Part shown: piece by piece, positions 32,491 through 42,814 of the stretch | Layout: each line of letters opens with the position of its first letter | How positions within the stretch are numbered: the stretch's first letter is position 1 | NCBI GenBank assembly: GCA_022925895.1 | Contig: JAKSYS010000543.1 | Coordinates: forward strand, 1 to 42,814 | Direction of reading: 5' to 3' | DNA: 42,814 nucleotides | Source of the DNA: Fragilaria crotonensis | Taxonomy: Eukaryota; Bacillariophyta; Fragilariophyceae; Fragilariales; Fragilariaceae | Notes under the pieces: model-generated | What the model was told of the DNA's origin: nothing | The model's input: only the letters and a program-made list of their open reading frames with translations | The model's database searches: none | Position numbers and translations under genes: made by a program

Positions 32491-34218
32491 GTTTGATACT
32501 TCCTTCAATATCCCTTCTGAATCAGATCAGGCCTCGCCCGTTTCGACTGTTACCGTTTCTACCGAATTGAATCAGACGTTGGATCTCAGCGTCTTCGGCG
32601 ACTCTACAGGACTATTCGTCAACTCGACTGAGGATTTCGCTAATTTGATTGGTTTGAGTAGCTTTGCGGGAGATGACGCGTTCAAGGCCTTAATTCTGAA
32701 TGCTCTATTCTCCTTGATGATGCTCGATGACTTCATGGCAGCCGAACTTGAGGAGGATGAATGGCATCAATGCTACAACGGAAGTCGCCGAGATGTTGAA
32801 CGCAACAGCTTTGACTGTGAATCCTCCCAACGCTCTCGCGTATGTACTTGCCATTCCATGGTTGTTGGTGCCCTTCGTTTTGTTCATTGTTGTGGTGATG
32901 GCTGGGAGATCGAGGGCCAACGCGAAGATTTTGCCGCGTATTGCACGATATACGATGCCATTGCTTTGTCTCTTGACCATGGCGTCAACCGCTCTGGCAA
33001 TTATCATGTTAGCCTATGCGACCGCCAATGCTGGTAAGTCGTGTTTGTCATTGATCTATGGATATCCATTGTCATTGCTGTCGCGGCTCACTGAATGACT
33101 ACACGCATGTTCTTAGACTTTTGTTCGGGTGGTCAGAGCAACACTCCTGACGAAACAATTTTGGAAATGGTCTTAGCAAGGGGCTTCGAAGCAGACAGCT
33201 TGGTCTTCTTGGCAACAGAATACTATGTGTCACAATGTGATGCAGAATACCCATATGACTTTGTAGACACGTTCATGAAGGAACTTGAAACTGCCAGTTT
33301 AGCAATTTCGGCTGTGGAATCCGCCATTGCGACGAAAACTATGGAATCTATAGTTGCCGAATGCGGCTCTGACGCCGAGGGGATCGATTCTCTCCTGTCG
33401 GCTATGAACTCTCGCCTACTGGAGGTAGGGAGCGCTTTGGATGATGCTCTATCAAGTTTGTCGTGTGATTCGGTGGTACCGACGTTTACTAACACAGCCT
33501 ACGATGATGCATGTGATGTCAGTGTAAGCGGTCTTTACTACTGTTATGTGTGTAAGTTTCATCATGAATGGGTGGTTTCTTTCTCTATATTGACGCAACC
33601 TTTTGTTTTCGCTCTCACAAATGTTCTGCCTCTCCTTTCGGACGTTAGCATTCATCGTGATGGCGTTCACAGGCATGATAATGATAACCCTGCGCACGGC
33701 GTTTGTCCCCGTCACAGGTACACAACAAACGAAGGACGCTAAAGGTAATCTCAAGGGAAGGGCAATAGACGATATGGAGACTGGCAATCTTGACCAATCA
33801 GATGAGGATGTTGACTTTTCTGAGAGTGAATCAGATAGTGACGAAGACAAGGCCATTGATTCCGATTCAAGAGGGAAACAGAAAAGCGATTCTGATGAAG
33901 ATGACGGTTCAGAAAAGGATGAGAACTCAGATGACGATAATGGCAATTCGGAAGATGGTAATGACTCCGACAATGATCAAGATTCTGAAGAAGACGCAGA
34001 TTCGGAGAATGATGCCGGGTCGGAGAAAGATGGAACTTCTGACAATAAGGAGTCCTCGGATCAAGACGAAAGCTCTGACGATGATGAAGATTCAGGCGAG
34101 GAGGACTCCAAAACACATCAAGATTTGGACAAGGAAAGGTCTCATCGAAGGATGATTCGGACAACGAGGAAGACTCAGACAAAGAAGAAACGTCAAGTGA
34201 GGAAGAGGATTCTGACAA

Positions 34219-34700
34219 GGACTCTGACAAAGATGACGATGATGAGGACTCTGACAAAGATGACGATGATGATGAGGACTCTGACAAAGATGACGATGAT
34301 GAGGAGGACTCTGACAAAGATGACGATAAGGACGAGGACTCTGACAAAGATGACGACGATGAGGAGGACTCTGACAAAGATGACGATAAGGACGAGGACT
34401 CTGACAAAGATGACGATGATGAGGACTCTGACAAAGATGACGACCATGATGAGGTCTTTGACAAAGAGGACCATGATGAGGTCTCTGACAAAGATGACGA
34501 CGATGATGAGGACTCTGACAAAGATGACGATAAGGATGAGGACTCTGACAAAGATGACGATGATGAGGACTCTGACAAAGATGACGACGATGATGAGGTC
34601 TCTGACAAAGAGGACGATGATGAGGACTCTGACAAAGATGACGATGATGAGGTCTCTGACAAAGATGACGATGATGAGGACTCTGACAAAGATGACGATT
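34219..34700 (+). repeat. Seventeen tandem 27/30-bp units in the acidic tail of copy B
   Basis: The consensus core is GACTCTGACAAAGATGACGA. Every unit is 27 or 30 bp, so the acidic frame (DSDKDDDDE type, 9 or 10 codons) is kept through all units. Three units begin GGTCTCTGAC and one GGTCTTTGAC instead of GGACTCTGAC. Confidence 0.9.
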
Positions 34701-36323
34701 CTGAAGATTCGGAGGATGACGGGTCAGAGGAGGATGGTGATTCTGACAACAGTAAGTCCTCGGACCAAGACGAAAGATCTGACGACAATAAAGTTTCAGA
34801 CGAGGATTCAAAGAAGAAAAAGACTTCCGATGATGACTCGGACCATGATAAAGATGACGATTCTTCGGAAGACTCTGACAACCATCAAGATTCCGACGAC
34901 GATGAGGCTTCTAAGAAAGTTGACGGGTCGGAGAAGATGGAGATTCTAAGAACAATAAGTCCTCGGACCAAGACGAAAGTTCCGATGATGATGACGATTC
35001 AGAGGATGAAGAGGAATCGAAAAGGCTCAAGATTCGGACAATGACGACAGGACGTCAAAGAAAATGATGCCGACCACCAGGAAGACTCTGACGAAAAAGT
35101 TTCAGCTGATGAAGGGGTTCCGATGGTGACAAGGACTTAGTCAAAGATGATGACGGGTCAGAAGAAGATAGAGATGCTGACAAGTCCTCGGATCAAGGCG
35201 GAAGATCAGATGAAGATTCGGACGATGAAGAAAACTCCAAAAAGGCTAAAGATTCGGAAAATGACGAGGGCTCGTCAAGAGGTAATGATTCGGATGACGA
35301 GGAAGACTCTAGCAAAGAAGAAGTTTCAAAGGGGAAAACGGATGCCGATGCTGACACGGACTCAGACAAAGATGATGATGCTGATCAGAACTCCGACGAA
35401 GATTCGGAGAAGGATGCTAGGTCGGAGGAAGATGAAAATCTTGACAAGAATAAGTCGTCAGACCGTGACGAAACCTCTGACGATGATGAAGATTCGGCCG
35501 ACGAGGACGGCTCCAGAAGGCTGAAGATTCGGACGAAGATGAGAGCTCATCTGAAGATGATGGTTCGGACGACGACGAAAGTTCAAAAGAAACGGAGGAT
35601 GCCAAGGACTCAGACGAAAGTGACGATGATGATGAAACGAACTCTAACAAAGATGACGAGTCGATGACTCTGCAAAGAATTAGCCCTCGGACCAAAACGA
35701 AAGCTCTGACTATGGTGTAGATTCGAAGGACGAGGAAGACTCCAAGAAGGCAAAAGATTCGGACGAGGAAAGGGGATTATCAAGCGACAACGATTCGGAT
35801 AACGAAGAAGACTCATATGAAGACGAAGATTCTAAGAAGAAATAGAATTCTGATGATGGTATGGACTCATACAAAGATGACAATTCTGAGGGTCCTTCCT
35901 ACACGAGGATTGGGGAAAGGATGAGGGGTCAGAGATTAAGGACGTTGCAAAAATTCAGATTCTGATGATTCCAAGGATTATTGGAATGCTTCGAAAGGAC
36001 ATCAAATCCGACTCAGAACGGAGGAGAGGTTCGATTCTGACAAATTTCGCAGTCTCACGAATATGCTGCGTCGGTGATGAAAGGCGAAGATTCAGACAAA
36101 GAGACAGACTACAATTGATATCTTGGAAAGGCGATGCGGACGGCAACCGGACGTCAAGGGCTCCTCTGGATGTGATACACCCTGAGATGAGATAGACGCT
36201 GCGATTGGTGAAGCTTCTTTTGAAATTAGGATAGTCATTTCATTGCATGCGTAACGTGACGCACCAGTTGCTTTGAAGAATGACCACTTGTGGGGTTCTA
36301 AGCCGCCGAGACTTCCCTACCAA

Positions 36324-37791
36324 CTACTTCAGCATAGTAAGAAGCTGTGGCAACTTCTGGTTGAGCTGCCCATCTGTGTGCCACCACCGACCAAAGTCAG
36401 GGTAGCTATGAGGATTGTCATCTTCGTGTAACTTCGCGCAAAGGTCACAGAAACTCAAATTGTAAACGTCTCTGCCACCCACAACATGGTAATGGTCTTT
36501 CCACCAAAGGTAGGAGAGATATTCAGTAGCATTCTTGTCGAGTCTGTGGAGGAAATCAGCAAGCGCTTTCGGACTGCTATAATCGAGAACATTAATGAAT
36601 GAATGGGGAGGAGCTTGGAGCTGTAATGGCTTGTCCCAAAACGATAGGTACCAAGGTATCATTCATTCGCGAAAAGAACTTCTCCGTCACGTAGTCCTGC
36701 GCAAAGTTGTTCTCAAATGCCAAATAGAACTTGTAATCACGCATAACTTTCGAGTTGCAATTTTCCTCACCATCAACATTATCGCATGGAAAACTTCCAC
36801 ACTTTCCATAGACATCGACATCAATGTATTTCTTCAACTCTTGGACGAAATCTTCTCGATGAGAGTTGCTTACACAGCGCGATACCACCCATGCCACCTT
36901 CTTTGGTCGACGTGCTAGCCTACGAAAGCTCTCATCTTTGTTTGGCAAAACATTTCGTACGAAATGCGTCTCATTGTAATCGATAGGCCACGCAGATTGT
37001 TGAATTTGGATACCTTTCGGATTCCCTTCTTCCACTGGATCTACATTGGGGGCAATGAATGCATACGGTATTGGAACATCACTATCGATTCGATACGTCA
37101 TGGTATAGTTCCAGAAGGAATTGTAGCTCGCAGATGTCAATAGTGGGCCGTTTGGCGGCGGTTCCAGCATGAAGAATACAAATCTTTGATGTGGTTGTCT
37201 CCAAGTTTGAATGTAATCCATGTCCCCGGGGCTGAGATTGGCTTCGACTCCATGCATGACAATTGCATCAAACTTAGGCATTTCTTCAACCGAAGGAGAA
37301 TGCACCGGCCTGCTTGATGCAACACAAGATGTAATTCGGCATTTTGCAAATGAATCTTGTTCAAAGCCGACATGGAAATCTGTCCAATGCCAAAAGCTGT
37401 TGTAAAACAGGATTTTCTTGATTGGAGGGACCAGGGCCTCGTCCTGTGTGACCACATTCGGAGGAGCCGAGCTCCTATTCAAGGCATCTTCTTGACTTGC
37501 AATGACAGGTAGAGGTCTTGCATTTCCAGATGCTGCAGATGCTCCTGATGTTGATTCATTATATTGCAGTTTGAGAGGAGAGGGATCCTCGGCTGGCACG
37601 CCCTTGGGAACAACATCCAGGGTGGCAATATCTAGAAGGACCCAGCTCCTATTGGTGGCATTTTTTCCACTCGTTACAACAGGTTGCGCCTCGTTGAATT
37701 TGCCAAGGCGTTTACTATTACGAAGGGTGAGACAAAGGAGCAATCCCACGCAAACAACTGTCGCTGATCGGGTTCTTCCATTGCCTTTCAT
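36324..37791 (-). CDS. GT10 fucosyltransferase (alpha-1,3/1,4 type), one frame break
   Basis: This is a Golgi type II enzyme that would transfer fucose from GDP-fucose to glycans such as N-glycan core or antennae. The ATG is at 37791. Residues 8-24 form a signal anchor (SATVVCVGLLLCLTL), followed by a variable stem with Asn-rich sequons. The catalytic domain shows FFMLEPPPNGPLL, then the GT10 block RRPKKVAWVVSRCVSNSHREDFVQEL, DVDVYGKCG and the fucosyltransferase signature FYLAFENNFAQDYVTEKFF, with the conserved Arg, Glu, Asn and Lys visible. After LVPIVLGQAI the frame slips near 36612-36620, and QAPPHSFINVLDY..LASFL-type sequence continues one frame over to the TAG at 36324, with EYLSYLWWKDHY. 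Repaired length would be about 490 residues. No introns are needed. Confidence 0.88.
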
Positions 37792-39445
37792 GTCGTATTA
37801 TTCGCAGGGACCAGTGGAAATGAGCACGAATCACTTCCCGCTCTCAGTGTAATGATACATGTACTTCAAGCGAACCCTATGACATAATGCTAATCGTACA
37901 GTAGTAGTACCAGTAGTCTAAATTAGTAACGAAGAACAGATTAGCATTCGCGAGTATGGGCGTGGGCGGATTCTGCGCTTTTTTTCCCCCCTTTCGTACT
38001 GGAGTTTGGAGTACTCGGATTCTGTTTTTAACATTTGACAATCCGCCAGTAACGAAAACAAGTAATGATGCGACTAGGTAGGAATAGACTAGTCACGAGC
38101 AATATCAAGCTACCTGCATGGTAGCTGAACTTGCTTTCTGAATGATATCTCATAGGCCGAGCCATATCAGGTAGTATAGTTCGGCCAGTGTATTGGGAAC
38201 AGTAGCACAATCCAACAGTAGCGCAGCACTGTATCAATACCTCCTCAGGTCATGCATCGTTGCATGGGTTCACGAAGGTTCTTCCCAAGACCTGAAAGGG
38301 TTGTTCTCCTTCAAACCCGCTTCCATCTCAGTTGGACCTAAGTCAACGGCGAGTGGGATTGAAGTCGGGAAATATACCTGCTCGAGCGAGATGTCTCCTA
38401 CTAGTAGGAGGCTCCGTCCGATCAGCCCAAGATGGAACCTTCAAGTTCGAGTTATAGCAATCGAACATATAACTCGGACCTTGAACTCGACCCCCGCTGG
38501 GGCAGTACCACAAGCCATAGCAGGAAAAGAAAAATAAAGGGATGGTGGGTGGGAAATAAAAAGCTGCTTGATGGCCTAGCACGCGATAGGCCTTGGATGT
38601 ACGGTCCGGAGATAAAGGCTGCTAGAACCAAAAAGAGTGAGCGATGAATCGCTCTGATGTCTTCCTGCTGGGACTTGATACCAAGCATTCGAAGTAACTA
38701 GTAATCAGCTTTTGGCAAAGCTGGTGGGTAGATTCTTCATAGGACTCGGTTTCCGACTTGGAAGACATCCTTTACGTAACCTGATGGCTGGTCGGTAGCT
38801 TTGGATGAAAGCCACGAATTCCTTGTCGGTAAACTCAATTCCTCAACGCGTTCGTAGTACACCAGTGGCAAGTACATCCCAGTGTGACCTTCGAAACGAT
38901 TATGAATGAGTTAGACCATACTGACACTTTGATTAAGTCGAATCGTACTTGTATGTAGTTACCGGTGTACCGTCTCCTGTGCAACAGTATCCAACTTGAC
39001 CTGCAGGTACGCGTACATGTACTCGAGCAACCGATTGCCACTCACTAAAATAAATCGAGTCTTTCGGAGAGACACAACATCGATGTATCAATTGCTGTCA
39101 GGCGAAGGGCGAAGTATCCGTATCGAAGGAGATGCGTCGAGGATACGTTCAGTACTGGTACACCAATTCCGTGAGTACTGTCAATGTAGTATCGTTGGTC
39201 TTGTTTTGTCGGTCGGCGGCCAGAACACGTCGGACTCCTTCCTCGTTGAGCAGTTTTCACATGTATGCTCACATGAGCACATTGCGTGACGGTGTATCTA
39301 TGAATGGTCGATCATCTCATGCAACACTGTGAAAGCCGACACATCATCATGCTTCGCTTATACTATATGGCGTTGACATCATATATCAGACCAAGCGCAT
39401 TCACAACATAGAGCATAGAGAGAAAAATTCACAAGAGTGATTATC
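37792..39445. other. Gene-free region of about 1.65 kb
   Basis: It separates the fucosyltransferase start from tweety-like copy C, and the two genes diverge from it. Only short shadow frames occur. I see no transposon ends or RNA genes. Confidence 0.4.
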
Positions 39446-40257
39446 ATGGATAATTTTACCATGGATAATTCAAGTAATACGGATGGTTTTACCACGATAA
39501 CTCCACCATGGAGGGTTAACCATACCGATGCAACTTTTCACACCCGTAAGTCATGATCATACTTCATGCGTGTATGTCACGAGGTCCAAGTTCTTCTACG
39601 CAACTCACTTCTCATGTTTCTGCATCCTTCGTATTCAATCCCACCCTCTATAAGAACTTTGCAATCAAAATCATGCGACTTGCCCCTAGCATGGGGAACT
39701 CAAAAAGTTTGCACTCTTGGTCTCGGAGGATCCTAGTGACAAATTCGAATACACTTCGGGGTTGGTGTTTCTCGGGTCGTTCTATCTGGTCTTCTTTTTC
39801 ATGGACCCTCGTCCTTATTCTTTGCAAATGGATGGGACCATGTCGGCCTCTGGTCAGGACACGAAATGCAACCAGTGGAAGCAGGGACAAAGTCATACCT
39901 TCAAAGATACAAGGTAAAAATTGTACGAGCCATCTTTGGCTTGGCAGCTTTCTTGTGGATGGTGTTTGTCATAGTATTTTTGGCCAAGGGACTGAATGGT
40001 CTAGAAGAAGCCAAGGTTGCATACAACGCTCGACAGTAGTAACAATGTCGCAACCAAGTATTTGCAAACGGATCAACACTCAACATACCGCTGCACAGGA
40101 AATGTTCTTGGTGATTGATGCCGTCGCTACCGCTCATGCAGAACTTCTTAATCAAACTGACTCGGCTACTGCAATGAGGGATGATTTTGTGTTAATATGA
40201 CCACCTTTTGCGGCGGACAGGGCAGCATAAGCAACGGTGGCAACGGTAGCAGCGGTA

Positions 40258-40300
40258 TCAACAGCACAAGCAGCAGCAGCAGCAGCAGCAGCAACATCAA
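40258..40300 (+). repeat. CAG microsatellite coding for poly-Ser in copy C
   Basis: A run of AGC/CAG units lies within the first loop of the tweety-like protein and reads as SSSSSSSS between Asn/Thr residues. Confidence 0.8.
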
Positions 40301-41954
40301 CAACACAAGCAGCATCCCATTCAGTTTAGGGGCGCGACGACGCATTGCTCAGAACGCCACTTCTGCGCCGCAGGTGAACGCTGATGAGGCAACGGCGAAT
40401 CAGTTCGCGTCTCTCTTTTCAGATCTCGCAGCTGAGAACATTACAACCGATGCCAAAACACCCGCCCCGAGCCCTATCGGTTCCGGCTCGCGAAGTGGAG
40501 TCAATACGGATCAGCCTGTTTTTGTCTTGAATCTTCCTGTCGACAACGTCAATGACGCCAGTACGATCTTCCAGTATTAGATCTTAACTTCAATCTCCCA
40601 CCGAATCAGATGAGACGTCAGCTATTTCGAATGTCAGTGATTCTACAGACTTTAATCAGACGTTGGATCTCAGTTCCTTTGGCGACTCGATGGGACTGTT
40701 CGTCAACTCGACAGAGGCATTTGCTGATGCAATTGGATTGAGTCCATTTACTGGTGACGAAACACTCAAGGCCTTAATTCTGGATGCTCTGTTTTCAGTG
40801 ATGATGCTCGATGATTTTGTCGCAGCCGAACTCGACGAGGGGATGAAGGGCATCAATGCTACAATGGACGTCGCCGAGATGTTGAATGCAACGGCCGTGA
40901 GTATTAATCCTCCAAACACAGTAGCCTACGTTCTTGCCCTCCCCTGGATGGTGGTACCCTTGGTGTTTTTCATCCTTGTGGTGATGGCTTGGAGATTGAG
41001 ACCGAATTTAAATCTTTTGCAGCGTATTTCGCGGTATGTGCTGCCACTGCTTTGTCTGCAAACCATGGCGTCAACAATACTGGCAATCATCATGGTAACC
41101 TATGCGATCGCCAATGCTGGTAAGTAGTGTTCGTCATTGATCCGTGGCTCCATTGTCGTTGCTGTTGTGGTTAACTGAATCGACACGTCCTTAGACTTTT
41201 GCTCAGGTGGCCAGACAACACTCCTGACGAAACAATTTTGGAAATGGTGTTAGCAAGGGGCTTCGAAGCAGACAGCTTGGTCTTTTGGCAACAGAATACT
41301 ATGTGTCACAATGTGATGCAGAATACCCATATGACTTTGTAGACACGTTCATGAAAGAACTTGAAACTGCCAGTTTGACAATTGCGGCTGTCGAATCCGC
41401 CATTGCGACAAAAACTATGGGATCCGTCGTCGCCGAATGCGGTACGGACGCCGTGGGGATCGATTCTCTCCTGTCGGCGATGAACTCTCGCCTTCTGGAG
41501 GTGGGAATGCATTCGATGATGCACTATCAAGTTTGTCGTGTGATACGGTAGTGCCGACATTTACCAGCGCTGCCTATGATGCTGCATGTGATGTCAGTGT
41601 GAATGCTGTTTACTATTCGTATGTGTGTAAGTTTCGATCATGAAATGGGTTGGGTTTGTATGTCAATAACGACGCAAATCTTTGTTTTTCTCGCTCACAA
41701 TATCTTCCTGCTATTTTGGACGTTTCGTAGCATTCATCATGATGGCGTTCACGGGCATGATCATGATATCCCTCCGTACAGCGTATCGTCCTGTTGAGGA
41801 GAGGAAGAGAGAGCTAAAGGAGTTGTTGGCCAAACGGGCTGCAGCGTTGAAGGAACAAAGGGCGAGACAAAAGCTGCGGCAAAGAGAGAAAGAAGGCGGC
41901 CAAGGCGAAAGCCAAGAAGAAGGCCAGAAGCCTTGAAGATGTTGAGTCTGCCAC

Positions 41955-42375
41955 TGTTGACGATTCTGATGAAGATTCGGACTCCGATAAAGATTCTGAC
42001 TCGGATGAAGACTCTGACTCTGATGACGACTCGGACTCTAACAAATCATCGGACTCTGATAAAGATTCGGACTCTGACAAATCATCGGACTCCGATAAGG
42101 ACTCGGACTCTGACAAATCATCGGACTCCGATAAGGACCCGGACTCTGACAAATCATCGGACTCCGATAAGGACTCGGACTCTGACAAATCATCGGACTC
42201 CGATAAAGATTCGGACTCCTGACAAATCATCGAACTCCGATAAGGATTCGGACTCTGATAAAGATTCGGACTCTGATAAAGACTCGGATTCCGACAAGGA
42301 CTCAGACTCCGATAAGGACTCGGATTCCGATAAAGATTCAGACTCTGATAAAGACTCGGATTCGGACGACGACTC
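41955..42375 (+). repeat. Ser-Asp repeat tail of copy C
   Basis: It consists of 18- and 36-bp units such as GACTCTGACAAATCATCG and GACTCCGATAAGGACTCG, coding DSDKSS and DSDKDS. One extra C at about 42219 shifts the frame once inside the array. Confidence 0.85.
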
Positions 42376-42403
42376 TTCAGTGACGATTCTTCCGAGTTCA
42401 TGA

Positions 42404-42559
42404 CGAATTTGCTTACCATCCTTTAGAGTTCCAGGTTTCGTACTCACACTGAGTGTTTCGCTATAGACGCCGGAACGCAATGGCTCGTTCCCAGTTTTTA
42501 CCAAAAGTCATCTCCAACTGATACTTTGAAGCGTTGAAGGTCTGAGTACTCTTGCATTC
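42404..42559. other. Short spacer between two convergent genes
   Basis: It lies between the stop of tweety-like copy C and the 3' end of the next minus-strand gene. No feature is seen. Confidence 0.4.
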
Positions 42560-42814
42560 TCAATTAGGAAGTTCAGACTGCACGACAAAGGACCATGTGC
42601 GACTAGCTAGCATAGCAACGTACTCTGTAGGAAATCTTCTTGAATGCACCAATGTCGACTTCTTGAAAACCCATGCAGCTTCGAGGTACCTATCGACGAT
42701 GAAATCCGTTACCAAGAAGGAGATTTCCCCGTAGCTATATTGGGTGATTGTCAAGTCGCAACGTGAACAATTAGTGGAAGAAGCCGATTGGATACATCTA
42801 GCTAGTAGAATGTA
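42560..42814 (-). CDS. C-terminal end of an unidentified gene, cut by the window
   Basis: This minus-strand frame is open from the window edge to a stop at 42560 (84 residues visible). It reads ISFLVTDFIVDRYLEAAWVFKKSTLVHSRRF, PTEYVAMLASRTWSFVVQSELPN. The composition looks like a folded protein, and the RRFPTEY..LASR-W ending is reminiscent of the end of a glycosyltransferase or similar enzyme. That is a weak impression, and no family can be named with confidence. Confidence 0.4.
   Translation of the reverse strand, partial: YILLARCIQSASSTNCSRCDLTITQYSYGEISFLVTDFIVDRYLEAAWVFKKSTLVHSRRFPTEYVAMLASRTWSFVVQSELPN

Larger units (their letters stand above)
31157..36118 (+). pseudogene. Tweety-like membrane protein, copy B, with very long acidic tail (five exons, several frame breaks)
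   Basis: Exons are 31157-31225 (MDNFTMDNSTMDS), 31359-31749, 31825-33033, 33117-33551 and 33649 to about 36118. Helices 1 and 2 (LMFLGYFYLAFFFVWTGVVLM; KAALVWIAFVIVFLTVGL) precede a first extracellular-type loop of about 360 residues with five repeats of NVDGxNTDQP type. Helices 3 and 4 follow (LAIPWLLVPFVLFIVVVMA; PLLCLLTMASTALAIIMLAYA), then the second loop DFCSGG, YYVSQC, LSCDSVVP, DDACDV, and helix 5 (FIVMAFTGMIMITLR). The cytosolic tail of about 780 codons is almost entirely Asp, Ser, Glu and Lys. Exon 4 is clean. Breaks lie near 31445, 31895, 32757, 34140, 34930, 35030 and at further points to 35950. The topology matches TTYH channels. The tail and loop expansion do not occur in the animal proteins I know. 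Confidence 0.7.
39446..42403 (+). pseudogene. Tweety-like membrane protein, copy C, with Ser-Asp repeat tail (five exons, several frame breaks)
   Basis: Exons are 39446-39545, 39655-40035, 40099-41119, 41195-41626 and 41731-42403. The start MDNFTMDNS is almost identical to copy B. Helices 1 and 2 (VFLGSFYLVFFF; AAFLWMVFVIVFLAKGL) are followed by a loop with a poly-Ser run coded by CAG repeats (about 40262-40298), then FNQTLDLSSFGDSMGLFVNST and helices 3 and 4 in a clean frame (40663-41119: LALPWMVVPLVFFILVVMA; PLLCLQTMASTILAIIMVTYA). Exon 4 gives DFCSGG, YYVSQC, LSCDTVVP and AACDV, and exon 5 FIMMAFTGMIMISLR. The tail begins Lys/Ala-rich ([14 protein letters not shown]) and ends in about 140 residues of SDSDKDSDS type, closing [12 protein letters not shown]. 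Frame breaks lie near 39690, 39800, 40560, 40600, 41210, 41283, 41510, 41880 and 42219. Confidence 0.65.

Noticed and set aside
33751-34881. Minus-strand ORF of 376 codons, Ser-rich (SSSSLSESSSS)
   Set aside because: It is the antisense shadow of the Asp-rich repeat array. The codon pattern follows from GAC/GAT repeats read backwards.
42560-42814. Assignment of the C-terminal fragment to a specific glycosyltransferase family
   Set aside because: Only 84 residues are visible and the resemblance is too weak to name a family.

Overview
The window looks like nuclear DNA of a stramenopile alga, most likely a pennate diatom. The evidence is short GT-AG introns (about 65-120 bp in most genes), a Copia retrotransposon whose Gag and Pol resemble the diatom CoDi group, a PIF/Harbinger DNA transposon, and host genes of eukaryotic secretory and membrane families (ERD2/KDEL receptor, GT10 fucosyltransferase, tweety-like membrane proteins, a protein kinase). 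I inferred the organism from family resemblance, not from a search.

Layout. (1) 1-4842: a convergent pair, a large DUF6589-like protein (+) and a RecQ-like helicase (-) whose 3' ends are 60 bp apart. Both frames are clean, and the pair may be the core of a poorly described mobile element. (2) 5092-11179: one complete Copia insertion on the minus strand, with 343-bp LTRs (2 mismatches) and a perfect 5-bp target duplication TTAGC. Its Gag-Pol frames are broken at about ten places. (3) 11214-11381: a MITE-like foldback. (4) 11391-15425: a PIF/Harbinger element with an intact spliced transposase (+) and a convergent second gene (-). (5) 15908-17124: a spliced ERD2/KDEL-receptor-like gene with an acidic C-terminal extension. 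(6) 17840-20243 (-), 31157-36118 (+) and 39446-42403 (+): three paralogues of a five-helix, tweety-like membrane protein with the same five-exon plan. The two plus-strand copies carry long Asp/Ser-rich tails. (7) 22143-24724 (-): a type II membrane protein made of 103-residue coiled-coil repeats. (8) 27678-29130 (+): a protein kinase. (9) 36324-37791 (-): a GT10 fucosyltransferase. (10) 42560-42814 (-): the C-terminal end of an unidentified gene.

The left 15 kb is a transposon cluster. The right 27 kb holds host genes separated by gene-free stretches of 1.6-3 kb. Many coding frames outside region 1, the Harbinger transposase and ERD2 carry 1-2 nt frame breaks, often next to short homopolymers. 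These may be true decay or residual assembly errors. The long clean frames in the same window argue against a uniformly high error rate.

The most interesting points are: the possible self-priming signal of the Copia element, where 14 nt directly inside the 5' LTR are perfectly complementary to a stretch inside the LTR next to its polyadenylation signal; the DUF6589-like/RecQ pair; and the expanded tweety-like family with acidic tails and a patch of near-identity that suggests gene conversion.
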